Shown here: positions 7,476 through 16,575 of the stretch, piece by piece
How the letters are laid out: every line of letters starts with the position of its first letter
How positions within the stretch are numbered: position 1 is the stretch's first letter
Assembly: GCF_030818015.1 (NCBI RefSeq)
Contig: NZ_JAUSZX010000001.1
Span: 4,154,001 to 4,218,000 of the forward strand
DNA from: Arthrobacter globiformis
GTDB lineage: Bacteria > Actinomycetota > Actinomycetes > Actinomycetales > Micrococcaceae
Length of the DNA: 64,000 bases
Direction of reading: 5' to 3'
Translations under genes and position numbers: made by a program
Notes under the pieces: generated by a model
The model's input: only the letters and a program-made list of their open reading frames with translations
What the model was told of the DNA's origin: nothing
Database searches by the model: none

Positions 7476-8150
7476 GTGAAAAAAGCACTCAGAAACAACG
7501 GCCTCAGCCTCTTCTTTGGCCTCATCTTCCTCCTGGCCCTCCTGGGCCAGGCGCTCACCGGCCATGCCCTCTTCAATGAGGAGCAGGTAGCCTCCGGGCT
7601 GGAGGAAATCAGCCTCGGACAGTACCTGACGTCGTCGAACTTCGCCGTGGACGTCTCGGAAAACTGGCAGTCCGAGTACCTGCAGTTCCTGCTGTATATC
7701 TTCGCCACGATCTGGCTGGTCCAGAAGGGGTCCCCCGAGTCCAAGGAACTCAACGAGCCCGGCCCGGAGTCGGACAGGGAACAGCTCGTGGGCGAGTTCA
7801 GCAACGCCAAGTCGCCGAAGTGGGCCCGCGTTTCAGGCTGGCGGCGGACCCTCTACTCCAACTCGCTGGGGCTGACGATGGGGCTGATCTTCCTCCTGTC
7901 CTGGCTGGCCCAGTCCATTGCCGGAAACAGCAACTACAACCAGGAGCAGATCAAGAACTTCCAGCAGCCCGTCAGCTGGGCGGAGTACATCGTCTCGCCG
8001 GAGTTCTGGAACCGCACCCTGCAGAACTGGCAGTCCGAGTTCCTCGCCGTCGGTTCCATGGTTGTCCTGTCGATCTACCTGCGCCAGCGCGGCTCACCCG
8101 AATCCAAGCCCGTGGGCTCGGCGCACGACGACACGGGCACTACCGGCTAG
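7476..8150 (+). CDS. DUF6766 family membrane protein with internal duplication
   Basis: The 224-residue protein has four predicted transmembrane helices in two similar halves. Each half has a first helix (GLIFLLALLGQALTG; GLIFLLSWLAQSIAG), an Asn-x-Glu-Gln segment, a NWQSE motif and a second helix, ending in an identical GSPESK. The two halves (about residues 5-92 and 125-213) are clearly an ancient tandem duplication. The family has no known function. GTG 7476 is close behind the 27-aa membrane peptide. Confidence 0.87.
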   Translation: MKKALRNNGLSLFFGLIFLLALLGQALTGHALFNEEQVASGLEEISLGQYLTSSNFAVDVSENWQSEYLQFLLYIFATIWLVQKGSPESKELNEPGPESDREQLVGEFSNAKSPKWARVSGWRRTLYSNSLGLTMGLIFLLSWLAQSIAGNSNYNQEQIKNFQQPVSWAEYIVSPEFWNRTLQNWQSEFLAVGSMVVLSIYLRQRGSPESKPVGSAHDDTGTTG

Positions 8151-8216
8151 CGCCGGTTCGAGCGCCAGGCTCGGGCGGCGCCACGGGCGCCGGCACCCGC
8201 CGTCGACGGCCAAGCC

Positions 8217-8504
8217 CTACAGCCCGTCGACCTCCCAGCCTTCCTGGTAGTCGGGGTGGTCCTTGTAGACGGCGGCAAGGGACATCAGGACGTATTCGCT
8301 CGTGGCGCCGATCGCGGTGGCAACATCCGTGACTAACGGAACGTTTCCCAGGATCTTCCGTTTGGCCGCGCATTCTGAAAGTACGCGCCCGGGATTGAAC
8401 CAGCCGACGGCGGGTCCCGCCGTTCCTTCCGTCTCCAGTCCCTGCCGGGCATCCGCCTCGTCCTCGGCGATTCGCGCTTCCAGAAAATCGATCAGGTCGG
8501 CCAT
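8217..8504 (-). CDS. DUF6221 family protein
   Basis: The 95-residue product begins MADLIDFLEARIAEDEADA and continues with RVLSECAAKRKIL, the pattern of DUF6221, a small family found in actinobacterial chromosomes and phages. A GAGGGAC ribosome binding site precedes the ATG on the minus strand. No function is known. It may be a phage-derived remnant, but no other phage gene is nearby. Confidence 0.75.
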   Translation of the reverse strand: MADLIDFLEARIAEDEADARQGLETEGTAGPAVGWFNPGRVLSECAAKRKILGNVPLVTDVATAIGATSEYVLMSLAAVYKDHPDYQEGWEVDGL

Positions 8505-8579
8505 ATAAAGTCCCTCGCATTCATCTTGTATGGGTGGATGGTGTCCGTGGTCTGGACCGTCTGTGGCGCCGGAATAGCG

Positions 8580-9143
8580 TCAGGTTTCCTCCTTCGGGCG
8601 GTGCCGTCTCTCCGGGGCGAGCGGAACAACGACCACCGGCCGGGTCTGCCGGTGCGTGAGGTGGACGGCCACCGAGCCAAGCAACAGCTGCTCCAACCGC
8701 GCGCCCACCCTTCCTTCGCGGGTGCCCACCACGATGACCGAGGCATCCGCCGAATCGGCCAGCCGGCCCAAGGCGCGCGCGGGTTCCCCGACAAGGGTCA
8801 GGAGCGACCAGCGAATCCCGGCCTTGCCGAGGAGAGCCTGCAGGTGTTCCCTGAGATGGGCGCTGGTCTGCTCGACGTCGTCGACGGTTCCGTCCTGGCC
8901 TGCCGACTGCAGAAGGTCCTGGTCGTCCCGCTCATTGCTCAGGTATGAGGTGATGTCCACATAGGCGCAGATGAGCTTGACGTTCAGGGAGTAAGCCAAC
9001 CGGGCGGCATTTTGCACGACGGCCGGGGGCTGCCCTGGCACGACGCCAACCACCACCGGACCGGCTATCCGCTGGGGAACGAATTCGCCCTCCCGGTTCG
9101 GGAGCCCGGCCTTCTTCGCCGGCTCATTCATGAGTGCTGCCAT
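8580..9143 (-). CDS. Universal stress protein (UspA family)
   Basis: A single Usp domain fills the 187 residues: the first strand PVVVGVVPGQ, the second strand LICAYVDIT, and the ATP-binding signature VGTREGRVGARLEQLLLGSV followed by a TRPVVVVP strand. The G-x2-G-x9-G(S/T) nucleotide motif is present. The N-terminus has a short unconserved extension. AAGGAC precedes the ATG. Such proteins support survival in starvation and oxidative stress. Confidence 0.9.
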   Translation of the reverse strand: MAALMNEPAKKAGLPNREGEFVPQRIAGPVVVGVVPGQPPAVVQNAARLAYSLNVKLICAYVDITSYLSNERDDQDLLQSAGQDGTVDDVEQTSAHLREHLQALLGKAGIRWSLLTLVGEPARALGRLADSADASVIVVGTREGRVGARLEQLLLGSVAVHLTHRQTRPVVVVPLAPERRHRPKEET

Positions 9144-9237
9144 TCCACGCTGTCCTTACGGCAGATCGGGGTGACTCTCACTGTCAGCCTACTAGGACCC
9201 GCTGGCACCGGCGGGCAACCTGGTGGAGGATGGGCGC

Positions 9238-9708
9238 ATGGCGGAACGTAGACGTCGCAATCAGTTTGCTGTTGCCGGCTGGCTCTTCGGCTCCGTCAGT
9301 GTTGTCCTGGGCCTGGTCATCCACGGCGTGTCTGGGCATCCCGTGCCTGCGGCGCCGATCGTCGTCGCCACCGCCGCACTGCTCAGCCTGGCCGGCGCAG
9401 TCGTCACCCGGATCGGTGTTCCGAACTGGGCCCTGCTGGTACTGGCCGGTGTGGGACAGCAGGCCATTCACTGGGCTTTCGCATTCTTCTCAGATCCGCT
9501 GGCCACCACCCTGGACGGTCACGGACATGCCGCCGCCGCGCAGTTCAACGGCCCCGGTCTGCTGCTGGCCGGCGTGCCAACCCAGCCGCTGCACGTGCTG
9601 CTGTACGCGCACGTAGCGGCGGCGCTGCTGACATCTCTGCTGGTTCAGCGGCTGAAAACATCTGACCCGAAGCGGTTCAGCCCGGGCGCGGCCGCGTACC
9701 CGAGGTAG
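9238..9708 (+). CDS. Four-helix membrane protein of unknown function
   Basis: ATG 9238 is preferred over GTG 9223 because GGTGGAGG at 9222-9229 is correctly spaced from it. The 156-residue protein has four hydrophobic helices (about residues 12-31, 38-60, 65-85 and 120-138). A His-rich loop between helices 3 and 4 (TTLDGHGHAAA) might bind metal. No family is recognised with confidence. Its 3' end overlaps the convergent phosphoesterase gene by 64 bp. Confidence 0.7.
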   Translation: MAERRRRNQFAVAGWLFGSVSVVLGLVIHGVSGHPVPAAPIVVATAALLSLAGAVVTRIGVPNWALLVLAGVGQQAIHWAFAFFSDPLATTLDGHGHAAAAQFNGPGLLLAGVPTQPLHVLLYAHVAAALLTSLLVQRLKTSDPKRFSPGAAAYPR

Positions 9709-10760
9709 GGCAGGCCAAAGACGTCCTCGATGCTGGCCAGCAGGCTGTAGTGGTTGTACAAGCGGTCCGAGGTTGTGCCTGCTCTGGCCAGCGGTGACAG
9801 CACCAGCGTCCCAGTCAGTCCGCCGGCCGCTCCCCCAGGCAGTGCGGCACCCGCGCTTTCCTTCCCCTCCGCCTCGTCGAAGGTGATGACCAGCATCCCG
9901 TCCTGCTTGTACGCCGGGGAGGCCATAATTTCCGGGACATGCTTGCGGAGCCATACATCGGCCGAGACCAGGCCGCCCTCCCGCCCGTCAACGCACGGGC
10001 TGTCGTGCCCGTCGTTGCACAGGTTCGGGCTGATGTATGACAGGTTCGGTGTGGTTGCCACGGTTTTGAGGTCGGCGTGGAGGTTGGAGAAGTCGACGTC
10101 GTTGGCCTGGCACTCGGGCGACGATGTGATCCCGGCGAAGTACACGAACGGGTTGTGCCGGGTGGCGTACTGGTCGCCCTCCTGCGCTGCATGGTCAGAA
10201 TCCCTAGCGCCCGCCTCCGGATGGCGGCACGGGATGCCCATGTCCTCCATGTACCCTTTCCAGGTCTTGCCGGCCGCGCTCAGCTGGCCGGCAAGCGTCT
10301 GCACCGACTCGGGGTACACACAGCCCCTGCCCTGCGCCTGGCCCAACGATGCTGTGCCGCTCGAGTCAAACGCCTCATAGTCCGGGCAGTCGCCTTTGGT
10401 GACGGGGTTCGGGCCCTGCCCCGATATCTGGGCGATGTAGTTGGGAAGCGAGGCATGCCCGATTGCGTAGTACCGGCTCAGCAGCACGCCCTGCGGACGC
10501 AGGGTCTGGGACAGGTACTCTGCGTCGGACTGGTCGTTCCAGACATCCCGGAAGGACTTGTTCTCCAGGTTGATCACGAACACGTGTCCCGGCTTTGCCG
10601 CCGCTGTGGGCGAGGGCGACGGTCCAGTTCCGCAGGCAGCGAGACCCGTGAGGGCCACCGCCACCAGCGCAGCCGCGAGAAGCTTCCGGCCAGCCGGCCG
10701 GCGCCGGTGCCACCCGTGGAGGTCCCTGGAGTGCCAGCCGTGAATCGGAGCAGCTCTCAT
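9645..10760 (-). CDS. Lipoprotein phosphoesterase (alkaline phosphatase superfamily)
   Basis: The 371-residue product has a twin-basic N-terminus and a lipobox ending LAAC (Cys about 43). The phosphoesterase domain follows: HVFVINLENKSFRDVW, YYAIGHASLPNYIAQISGQ, and near the C-terminus LVITFDEAEG with NHYSLLASIEDVFGLPYLG. This is the PF04185-type phosphoesterase pattern (phospholipase C/acid phosphatase-like). It is probably an extracellular lipid-anchored phosphatase for phosphate or phospholipid scavenging. Its 3' end overlaps the convergent membrane gene. Confidence 0.85.
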   Translation of the reverse strand: MRAAPIHGWHSRDLHGWHRRRPAGRKLLAAALVAVALTGLAACGTGPSPSPTAAAKPGHVFVINLENKSFRDVWNDQSDAEYLSQTLRPQGVLLSRYYAIGHASLPNYIAQISGQGPNPVTKGDCPDYEAFDSSGTASLGQAQGRGCVYPESVQTLAGQLSAAGKTWKGYMEDMGIPCRHPEAGARDSDHAAQEGDQYATRHNPFVYFAGITSSPECQANDVDFSNLHADLKTVATTPNLSYISPNLCNDGHDSPCVDGREGGLVSADVWLRKHVPEIMASPAYKQDGMLVITFDEAEGKESAGAALPGGAAGGLTGTLVLSPLARAGTTSDRLYNHYSLLASIEDVFGLPYLGYAAAPGLNRFGSDVFSR

Positions 10761-10960
10761 TGGATCCTGCCTTCTGCAGCAATGTCGGTTCGCGGTCCCG
10801 GCTCCATGCTGGCATCCCTATCCCGGCAGAAGCATGAAGGAAAGCTGGGAGTTGGTTGGCAGGGCACACCGTGCTCCTGACGGAACGCCGGGCGGCTCAC
10901 ATGTTAAGTTGAATCGGTGGGACAGACCTGTCCTGCACACCAGCCTGAGAGAGCCAATAC

Positions 10961-11584
10961 GTGGAATCGCCTTCGCCAGTCCGAATCCTGACCGTCTGCA
11001 CGGGCAACATTTGCCGTTCCCCCGTGGCTGAACGCCTGCTCCAGGCAGGTCTGGACCAAGTGCTTCCGGGCGGCTTCGAGGTGCGCAGCGCCGGAACCCG
11101 CGCCCTGGTGGGCGACCCCGTCCAGCCGCTCTCCGCGGACATCATCCGCACCTTCGGCGGCACGGCGGAGGGCTTCGCGGCACGCCAACTGTCGGGCAAG
11201 ATCCTTCGGAACGTGGACTTGGTCCTCACCATGACCTCCGGACACCGGGGCGAGGTGCTCCAGCTGGATGCCTCCCTGCTGAAGCGCACCTTCACCATCC
11301 GCGAGTTTGCCAGGATGCTCAATGTTCTGGAGGAGCGTGAAGGGCATGCCCCTCAGGGCGCGGGCCTCAACGGTGAACGGCTCGCGGCCAACACCAAGCT
11401 CTGGCGCAGGCTTCCCGCCCGGGCCGCGTCGGTCCGGCACCTCGCGCTGGCCCCCGATGCCGCGGACAACGACGTCGTGGACCCCTACCGCCGCAGCGCC
11501 GATTACTACCGGCAGATGGAGGACGAACTGGCCCCGGCGATCATCTCTATCCTGCGTTTCGCCCGGCTGAACGCCCCCTCTTAA
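10961..11584 (+). CDS. Low-molecular-weight protein tyrosine phosphatase
   Basis: The catalytic P-loop CTGNICRS (Cys13 to Arg19, C-x5-R) is at the N-terminus after the LMW-PTP strand VRILTV, and DPYRRS (about residue 170) supplies the general-acid Asp of the family. At 207 residues it is longer than the usual 150, with an insertion in the middle, as in actinobacterial members linked to cell-wall polysaccharide control. The LCP ligase gene follows 53 bases downstream in the same direction, consistent with a wall-assembly role. Confidence 0.9.
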   Translation: MESPSPVRILTVCTGNICRSPVAERLLQAGLDQVLPGGFEVRSAGTRALVGDPVQPLSADIIRTFGGTAEGFAARQLSGKILRNVDLVLTMTSGHRGEVLQLDASLLKRTFTIREFARMLNVLEEREGHAPQGAGLNGERLAANTKLWRRLPARAASVRHLALAPDAADNDVVDPYRRSADYYRQMEDELAPAIISILRFARLNAPS

Positions 11585-11637
11585 ACCGGGCGGCCGCCGT
11601 CGTTCTCACGAGCGGCTTTTGGTGGTACGGTCCGATC

Positions 11638-12735
11638 ATGAAATCCCGGAACAGCCCGGGAGCCGGGGGCAACGGCGACCCCGCTCCAGGCGCCAATGGC
11701 GGCGCCAAACCCAAGCGGACCATACGCAACGTAGTTTTGGCAGGGCTGCTCGGGGTTGCCCTGGCGGCCGGCGGCTTCCTGTTCAGCCTGGCGCAGATCT
11801 GGAATACCCAGACCGCCAAGACGGAGATCACCGCGGCCGCAGAGAGCCCCACACAGACCGCAACCACCAAGCCCTCGCCCACCAAGAAGCCGGCGCCCAA
11901 ACCGGTGAAGCCGCCACCGGCGCCCACGCTGCCCATGAACATCCTGCTGATCGGCAGCGACCACCGCAAGGGAGATGCCCCGGCGCCGAACGGCCTGCCG
12001 AACCAGCGCGCGGACGTCCTCATGCTGGTGCATCTTTCGGCCGACGGGAAGCACGCCTACGGCATCTCGCTCATGCGCGACCTCTGGGTTCCGATCCCCG
12101 GGTACGGCGAAGCCAAGATCAACGCCTCGCTCGAGCAGGGCGGCATGCCGCTTGCCGTGAAGACCGTGGAGTCCCTGTTCGGGCAGAAGATCCAGCACGC
12201 CGTCATGATCGACTTCGAAGGTTTCAGGGGCATCACCGAGGCACTCGGCGGCGTGGACGTCAACAATCCGGAGGCCTTCACCTCCACGCACGACACGCAC
12301 CAGCATTTCCCCGCCGGAGTGAACCGGCTCAAGGGCCAGCGTGCCCTCGAGTTCGTCCGCGAGCGCTACACGTTTGTTGACGGCGACTACCGCCGGGTCG
12401 CGAACCAGCAGCTGTTCCTGCGTTCCACCCTGGCCAAGCTGCTCTCCGCCCGCACGCTGACCAACCCGGTGACGCTGTACAAGCTGGTCAACACGGCGTC
12501 GAAGTACATCACCGTGGATAAGGGGCTGAACGCGACCGCGCTGGCCAGCCTCGTGTACAGCCTGCGGAATGTCCGGATGCAGGACGCGGTGTTCTTCACG
12601 CTTCCGACGGCAGGATTTGGGACCAGCACCGACGGACAGTCAATTATCCTCCCGGACTACGGCGCCGCCGCCGCTGTCGGCGCCGCCCTGGGGCAGGACC
12701 GGCTGGGGCAGTACGCCGCGACGCTGGGGAAGTGA
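11638..12735 (+). CDS. LytR-CpsA-Psr (LCP) family cell-wall glycopolymer ligase
   Basis: The 365-residue protein has a cytosolic N-terminus, one transmembrane helix (about residues 25-45), a Lys/Pro-rich spacer and the LCP domain. Visible motifs are NILLIGSDHRKG, RADVLMLVHLS, SLMRDLWVPIPGYG with KINAS, GVDV near residue 205, and the Arg-rich ERYTFVDGDYRRVANQQ. LCP proteins transfer glycopolymers from lipid carriers to peptidoglycan at the outer membrane face. The stop codon lies inside a 14-bp tandem repeat. Confidence 0.92.
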   Translation: MKSRNSPGAGGNGDPAPGANGGAKPKRTIRNVVLAGLLGVALAAGGFLFSLAQIWNTQTAKTEITAAAESPTQTATTKPSPTKKPAPKPVKPPPAPTLPMNILLIGSDHRKGDAPAPNGLPNQRADVLMLVHLSADGKHAYGISLMRDLWVPIPGYGEAKINASLEQGGMPLAVKTVESLFGQKIQHAVMIDFEGFRGITEALGGVDVNNPEAFTSTHDTHQHFPAGVNRLKGQRALEFVRERYTFVDGDYRRVANQQLFLRSTLAKLLSARTLTNPVTLYKLVNTASKYITVDKGLNATALASLVYSLRNVRMQDAVFFTLPTAGFGTSTDGQSIILPDYGAAAAVGAALGQDRLGQYAATLGK

Positions 12736-12758
12736 TGTTCTAGAAGTGATGTTCTAGA
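12731..12758 (+). repeat. 14-bp perfect tandem duplication over the LCP stop codon
   Basis: AGTGATGTTCTAGA occurs twice back-to-back (12731-12744, 12745-12758), followed by a third partial start, AGTGACG. The LCP stop codon TGA lies in the first copy. It looks like a recent slippage duplication. Confidence 0.9.
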
Positions 12759-12782
12759 AGTGACGATCGTGAGGGATAGCCA

Positions 12783-12947
12783 GTGAAAAAACTGATCTGG
12801 ATCATCGCCGTTGTTGCGGTGCTGTTTTTCATCGCGGGCGTAACCATCAAGGCGGTGGCCTTCCTGCTGTGGGTGGCGCCTTTCCTCCTGCTGGCGGCCC
12901 TGCTGGCGTTCTTCCTCAACCGCTCGGGCGGCAAACGCATCCCCTGA
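12783..12947 (+). CDS. Small two-helix membrane protein (54 aa)
   Basis: GTG 12783 after GAGGGATAG encodes 54 residues with a Lys-Lys N-terminus, a first hydrophobic helix (LIWIIAVVAVLFFIAGV), a short turn and a second helix (LLWVAPFLLLAALLAFFL), and a basic tail. It follows the LCP gene by 47 bases in the same direction, so it may be co-expressed. Its stop codon TGA runs directly into the first unit of repeat array 2. Confidence 0.55.
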   Translation: MKKLIWIIAVVAVLFFIAGVTIKAVAFLLWVAPFLLLAALLAFFLNRSGGKRIP

Positions 12948-13165
12948 CGCTTCCTCACATCCCGTCGCCCTCCCCCAAACGCTTCCTCACATCCTGCGGG
13001 AAAAACGCCGACCCTCCTTCAGATTTTGCAGGTTTTGGGTCAACGCTTCCGCACAGATAACAGAGCAGGTTCCCTTTTGGCTGCAGGAATTGAGGAAGCG
13101 TAGCAAAGAAGGCCGCGAAAGCTGAGGAAGCATCCCAAAAAAGGCGACGAAAGCTGAGGAAGCGT
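12947..13165. repeat. 32-bp periodic intergenic repeat, array 2 (direct and inverted units)
   Basis: Direct units starting ACGCTTCCTCACATCC are at 12947 and 12979. A degenerate unit is at 13011 and another (ACGCTTCCGCACA) at 13043, all exactly 32 bp apart. On the far side, inverted units starting TGAGGAAGC lie at 13091, 13123 and 13155, again 32 bp apart. The array fills the gap between the small membrane protein and the histidine phosphatase, and no gene is visible inside it. Confidence 0.85.
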
Positions 13166-13261
13166 GCGGGGTGGTGCCGCGGGTGATTACTCTGCTGCCA
13201 TTCCGGGTACGGCACTAGTAACGTGAAAATTCGCACGCCTAGGCTGAACGGGAGCGCAATC

Positions 13262-14068
13262 GTGGGACAGAACGGAACCTCCGCTGACGGAACGCACAAG
13301 GATGCCCCAGTGCCCGCTGCGTGGACAGCCGGCGCCGTGGAACTCATCCTGATCCGGCACGGCGAGAGCCAGGGCAACGTGGCCGCCACCGATGCCACGA
13401 TTTCCGGCGCCGAGGTGATCGCGGTCCCGGCCCGTGATGCCGACGTCGAGCTTTCCTCCACGGGGCGGGAGCAGGTGACTGCCCTGGGCCGCGCACTGGC
13501 GGCGGTTCCCGAGGACCGGCGGCCCGACGTCGTTATCTCCTCCCCATACATGCGCGCCTACCAGACGGCAGAGATCGCCGTAGAGACGGCGGGCTGGCCC
13601 GTCCCCGTCCGCTCGGACGAGCGTCTCCGCGACCGTGAGCTGGGCATCCTGGACATGCTGACCGCCTTTGGTGTGGAAACCCGGCTTCCCCAGGAGGCAG
13701 AACGACGGCGGTGGCTGGGCAAGTTCTATTACCGTCCGCCGGGCGGGGAATCGTGGGCGGACGTGGCGCTGCGGCTCCGTTCCGTGATCGGGGAACTGAA
13801 CGTGCTGGGCAGCGGCCACCGGGTGATGCTGGTGTGCCACGACGCCGTCGTCATGCTGTTCCGCTACATCCTTGAGGGCATGTCCGAACGGGAGCTCCTG
13901 GACGTGGCGGCCAGCACTCCGATCCTGAACGCCTCGCTGACCCGCTATGTCCGGCCGGAGGGAGCGGGCCCGTGGACGCTGGAGAGCTTCAACGTGGCCG
14001 ACCACCTTATGGAGCAGGGCGTCGAAGTGACCGAACACGCCGGGGACGCCAATGTCCACCCGCGCTGA
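13262..14068 (+). CDS. Histidine phosphatase family protein (phosphoglycerate mutase-like)
   Basis: GTG 13262 is preferred to GTG 13223 because GGGAGCG lies just upstream of it. The domain begins VELILIRHGESQGNV (catalytic RHG, about residue 28) and contains ISSPYMRAYQTAEI and RDRELGILD. The second catalytic His is in VMLVCHDAVVML. The family hydrolyses phosphomonoesters through a phosphohistidine; the substrate is not predictable. The last 17 bases overlap the nnrD gene, so the two are probably translated together. Confidence 0.88.
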   Translation: MGQNGTSADGTHKDAPVPAAWTAGAVELILIRHGESQGNVAATDATISGAEVIAVPARDADVELSSTGREQVTALGRALAAVPEDRRPDVVISSPYMRAYQTAEIAVETAGWPVPVRSDERLRDRELGILDMLTAFGVETRLPQEAERRRWLGKFYYRPPGGESWADVALRLRSVIGELNVLGSGHRVMLVCHDAVVMLFRYILEGMSERELLDVAASTPILNASLTRYVRPEGAGPWTLESFNVADHLMEQGVEVTEHAGDANVHPR

Positions 14069-15050
14069 GCCCGCTGACACTGCCGCCACGGACTCCGCCA
14101 ACACTCCCGCCACCCTGATCACGCCGACGCTCCTGCGCAGCTGGCCGCTGCCCTCCGCGGGGTCCGACAAGTACTCCCGCGGCGCGGTGCTGGTCATCGG
14201 CGGCGGCCGGCGCACTCCGGGTGCTGCCTTGCTCGCCGGTACGGCCGCACTTCGCGCCGGAGCTGGCCGGGTGACCTTGGCTGTGGCGGAGTCAGTGGCC
14301 GTCCAGCTGGCCGTGACGCTGCCGGAAGCGGGAGTGATCGGTCTGCCTCAGTCCGCAGGCGGTTCCGTGGGTGGCGCGGGGCTCGAAAACCTTCTCGGGG
14401 ACTTTGATGCTGCTGATGCCGTGCTGATCGGCCCGGGGCTGGACGACATCGGGCAGACCGAGGCGCTGCTCCGCGGGCTGCTGCGGCATGATTCCTCCAA
14501 GGGTCCGGGTCAGAACGCTGGTCCGGCGGTGGTGCTCGATGCCTACGCCTTGGGTGCCCTCCCCCAACTGGCTGATGAGCTGGAACCTTGGGCGCGCCGG
14601 CTGATTCTCACGCCGAACCCCGCTGAGGCCGCGATCCTGCTGGGCCGGGACACCGGGGACTTGGCGGCCGACGTCGTCGAACTCGCCGGAAAGTACCGCG
14701 CGGTGGTGAGCTGCCAGGGCATGATTGCCGGGCCACCCGCCGTCAGCAACCCCGACGGCGGTTCTCCCGACGGCGGCGCGTCCGCCGCTGATTTCCCGGC
14801 TACCGGAGACCATTGGGAAATCACCACTGGCTACGGCGGGCTGGGAACTTCCGGCAGCGGTGACATTCTTGCCGGCGCCATCGCAGGGCTTCGGGCTCGA
14901 GGCACGAGCGACGCCCAGGCCGCCTGCTGGGGCACTCACCTGCACGCCGCTGCCGGCGACCGGCTCGCCAGCCGGGTGGGTAGCCTCGGCTACCTGGCGC
15001 GGGAACTGGCCGACGAACTGCCGCCCCTCATGATGGAACTGGCCACGTAG
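14052..15050 (+). CDS. nnrD: ADP-dependent (S)-NAD(P)H-hydrate dehydratase
   Basis: The 332-residue protein is a stand-alone YjeF C-terminal (ribokinase-like) domain: YSRGAVLVIGGGRRTPGAALL, then LIGPGL, VVLDAYAL, the LTPNPAEAAILLG block and the catalytic GYGGLGTSGSGDILAGAIAG segment. It repairs hydrated NAD(P)H at the expense of ADP. The epimerase partner NnrE (YjeF N-terminal domain) is absent here, so it must be encoded elsewhere. A Gly/Ser-rich loop (NPDGGSPDGGASAADF) is an insertion relative to compact homologues. Confidence 0.9.
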   Translation: MSTRAEPADTAATDSANTPATLITPTLLRSWPLPSAGSDKYSRGAVLVIGGGRRTPGAALLAGTAALRAGAGRVTLAVAESVAVQLAVTLPEAGVIGLPQSAGGSVGGAGLENLLGDFDAADAVLIGPGLDDIGQTEALLRGLLRHDSSKGPGQNAGPAVVLDAYALGALPQLADELEPWARRLILTPNPAEAAILLGRDTGDLAADVVELAGKYRAVVSCQGMIAGPPAVSNPDGGSPDGGASAADFPATGDHWEITTGYGGLGTSGSGDILAGAIAGLRARGTSDAQAACWGTHLHAAAGDRLASRVGSLGYLARELADELPPLMMELAT

Positions 15051-15156
15051 GTGGGGCTGGCTGGGCCGCCTGGGGTTTCGCGCTCCCCACCCGGCCCCTA
15101 ACCTCGCCAGCTCGGCGAGGGAACCCGGCGGTCGGGGCTCCGGCTCAACCAGCGGC

Positions 15157-16575
15157 TCACTTCGGCGACTTCAAGATGGACCGGAGCGACGCGGCAGCCT
15201 TGGTGGCTGCGGCTTGCGGCTGGGCCCGGCCCGCTGCAACGTCGCTGACGGCCTTGCCGATGGGCAACTCGGCCATCGCAGCGCCGGCCAGGTCGTCGTG
15301 GCCCTGGATAATCCCCCAGTGCTTCAGGTCGTTCGACCCCTGCAGCAGGGTGGAGAGAACATCCTCGGCATAAACGCTGCCGAGCCGCTCGGTCCTGCCC
15401 GCTGCCACGGGGGTGGACATCCAGGCATCCGCATACTCGGCCGGGTTGGCGGTGCTGCCCGAACGCACAGGAACGCGCTCCTCCGGGGCAATCGCGAGCC
15501 AGTCGGCATAGCCGTCAGTCAGGAAGTACTCCACGAAGCGGCGGGCAGGTTCGGCGTCTGAATCAGCCGTTACGGTCCACGAGTTCACTTCACCGAAGTG
15601 CGCCGGCCGGTGACCGTCCGGCCCCTGGAGGCCAGCCACCACTCCGGTGTTCCGCGCCAGGAACAGCGGATCCTTGGTGCATTCGGGGCAGCTGGGCCGC
15701 GCATCGGTCCGCGTGCCGGCCAGTTCATCCAGCATGTCCGTCGGCCAGACGGCCATGGCGGCCTTGCCGGCGAAGTAGGCCGACCGCACTGTATCAATGT
15801 CTTGTATGCCGGGCACGGAATAGTTTTTGAGCAGGTCGCGGTAGAACCCGAGCGCCGTCACACACTGGAAGCTGTCGAACGTAATGCCTCCCTGGGCATC
15901 CATCATCTCGCAGCCGTTTCCCAGCCCAATGTGCTCAAAGGACTGCTGTGTGAACGCCTGGCCAGCCTTGTTGGCCGCGACAATGCCCGCCAGCTCCGGG
16001 GAATCCAGTTTCCTGGCCGCGGCAACGATGTCCGCGTACGTCCGCGGCGCACTCAACCCTGCCATGGCGAAGAGGTCCTTGCGGTAATAGATCAGGTGAT
16101 GCCTGGCGGAGCCCGGAACGGCCAGCTGCTGGCCGTTGTCGCTCGTCAGTTCGAGCGCCCGGGCGGCCCACGTCTGCTCCCCGAGGCTTTGCACGATGGC
16201 CGCGTTGGTCTTGTAGTCGATGTGGCCGGAGGCCGCCAGGGTCCGGACCTGCCCCAGCGACAGGGAAGCCATCACGTCCGGAAGGTCGCCGGAGGCGGCC
16301 GATGACGTCAGGACCTGGTTGAAGCGGTGCGGAGGAACACCCACGAGGTCAGCCTTCACTCCAGTGGCAGCGGTGAAATCCTCGATCAAGACGCGAAGCT
16401 TGGCCATGCGGTCCGGAAGCGTCTCGGTAGTCCAGACAGTGATGTTGTGGTGGTCGGTGTCAGGGGCGGGTGGGGGTGGTTGACCATTGCCGGGAGTGCA
16501 GGACACCAGAAGGGCGGCCGCCAAGGACACCGCCGCTAGAAGGCCCGCCCTGACTTGGCCTCTGGTCCTATTCAC
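15157..16575 (-). CDS. Sugar-type ABC transporter substrate-binding lipoprotein (orphan)
   Basis: GTG 16575 is chosen because AGGAG sits 6 bases upstream on the minus strand. It gives a basic N-terminus, a hydrophobic segment and a lipobox ending VSC (Cys about 26). The mature part fits family 1 solute-binding proteins: ITVWTTETLPDRM, the hinge region ASLSLGQV, LIYYRKDLFAMAGL, and GKAAMAVWP. These capture oligosaccharides or sugars at the cell surface. No permease or ATPase gene is adjacent on either side, so the transporter partners must be elsewhere. Confidence 0.88.
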   Translation of the reverse strand: MNRTRGQVRAGLLAAVSLAAALLVSCTPGNGQPPPPAPDTDHHNITVWTTETLPDRMAKLRVLIEDFTAATGVKADLVGVPPHRFNQVLTSSAASGDLPDVMASLSLGQVRTLAASGHIDYKTNAAIVQSLGEQTWAARALELTSDNGQQLAVPGSARHHLIYYRKDLFAMAGLSAPRTYADIVAAARKLDSPELAGIVAANKAGQAFTQQSFEHIGLGNGCEMMDAQGGITFDSFQCVTALGFYRDLLKNYSVPGIQDIDTVRSAYFAGKAAMAVWPTDMLDELAGTRTDARPSCPECTKDPLFLARNTGVVAGLQGPDGHRPAHFGEVNSWTVTADSDAEPARRFVEYFLTDGYADWLAIAPEERVPVRSGSTANPAEYADAWMSTPVAAGRTERLGSVYAEDVLSTLLQGSNDLKHWGIIQGHDDLAGAAMAELPIGKAVSDVAAGRAQPQAAATKAAASLRSILKSPK

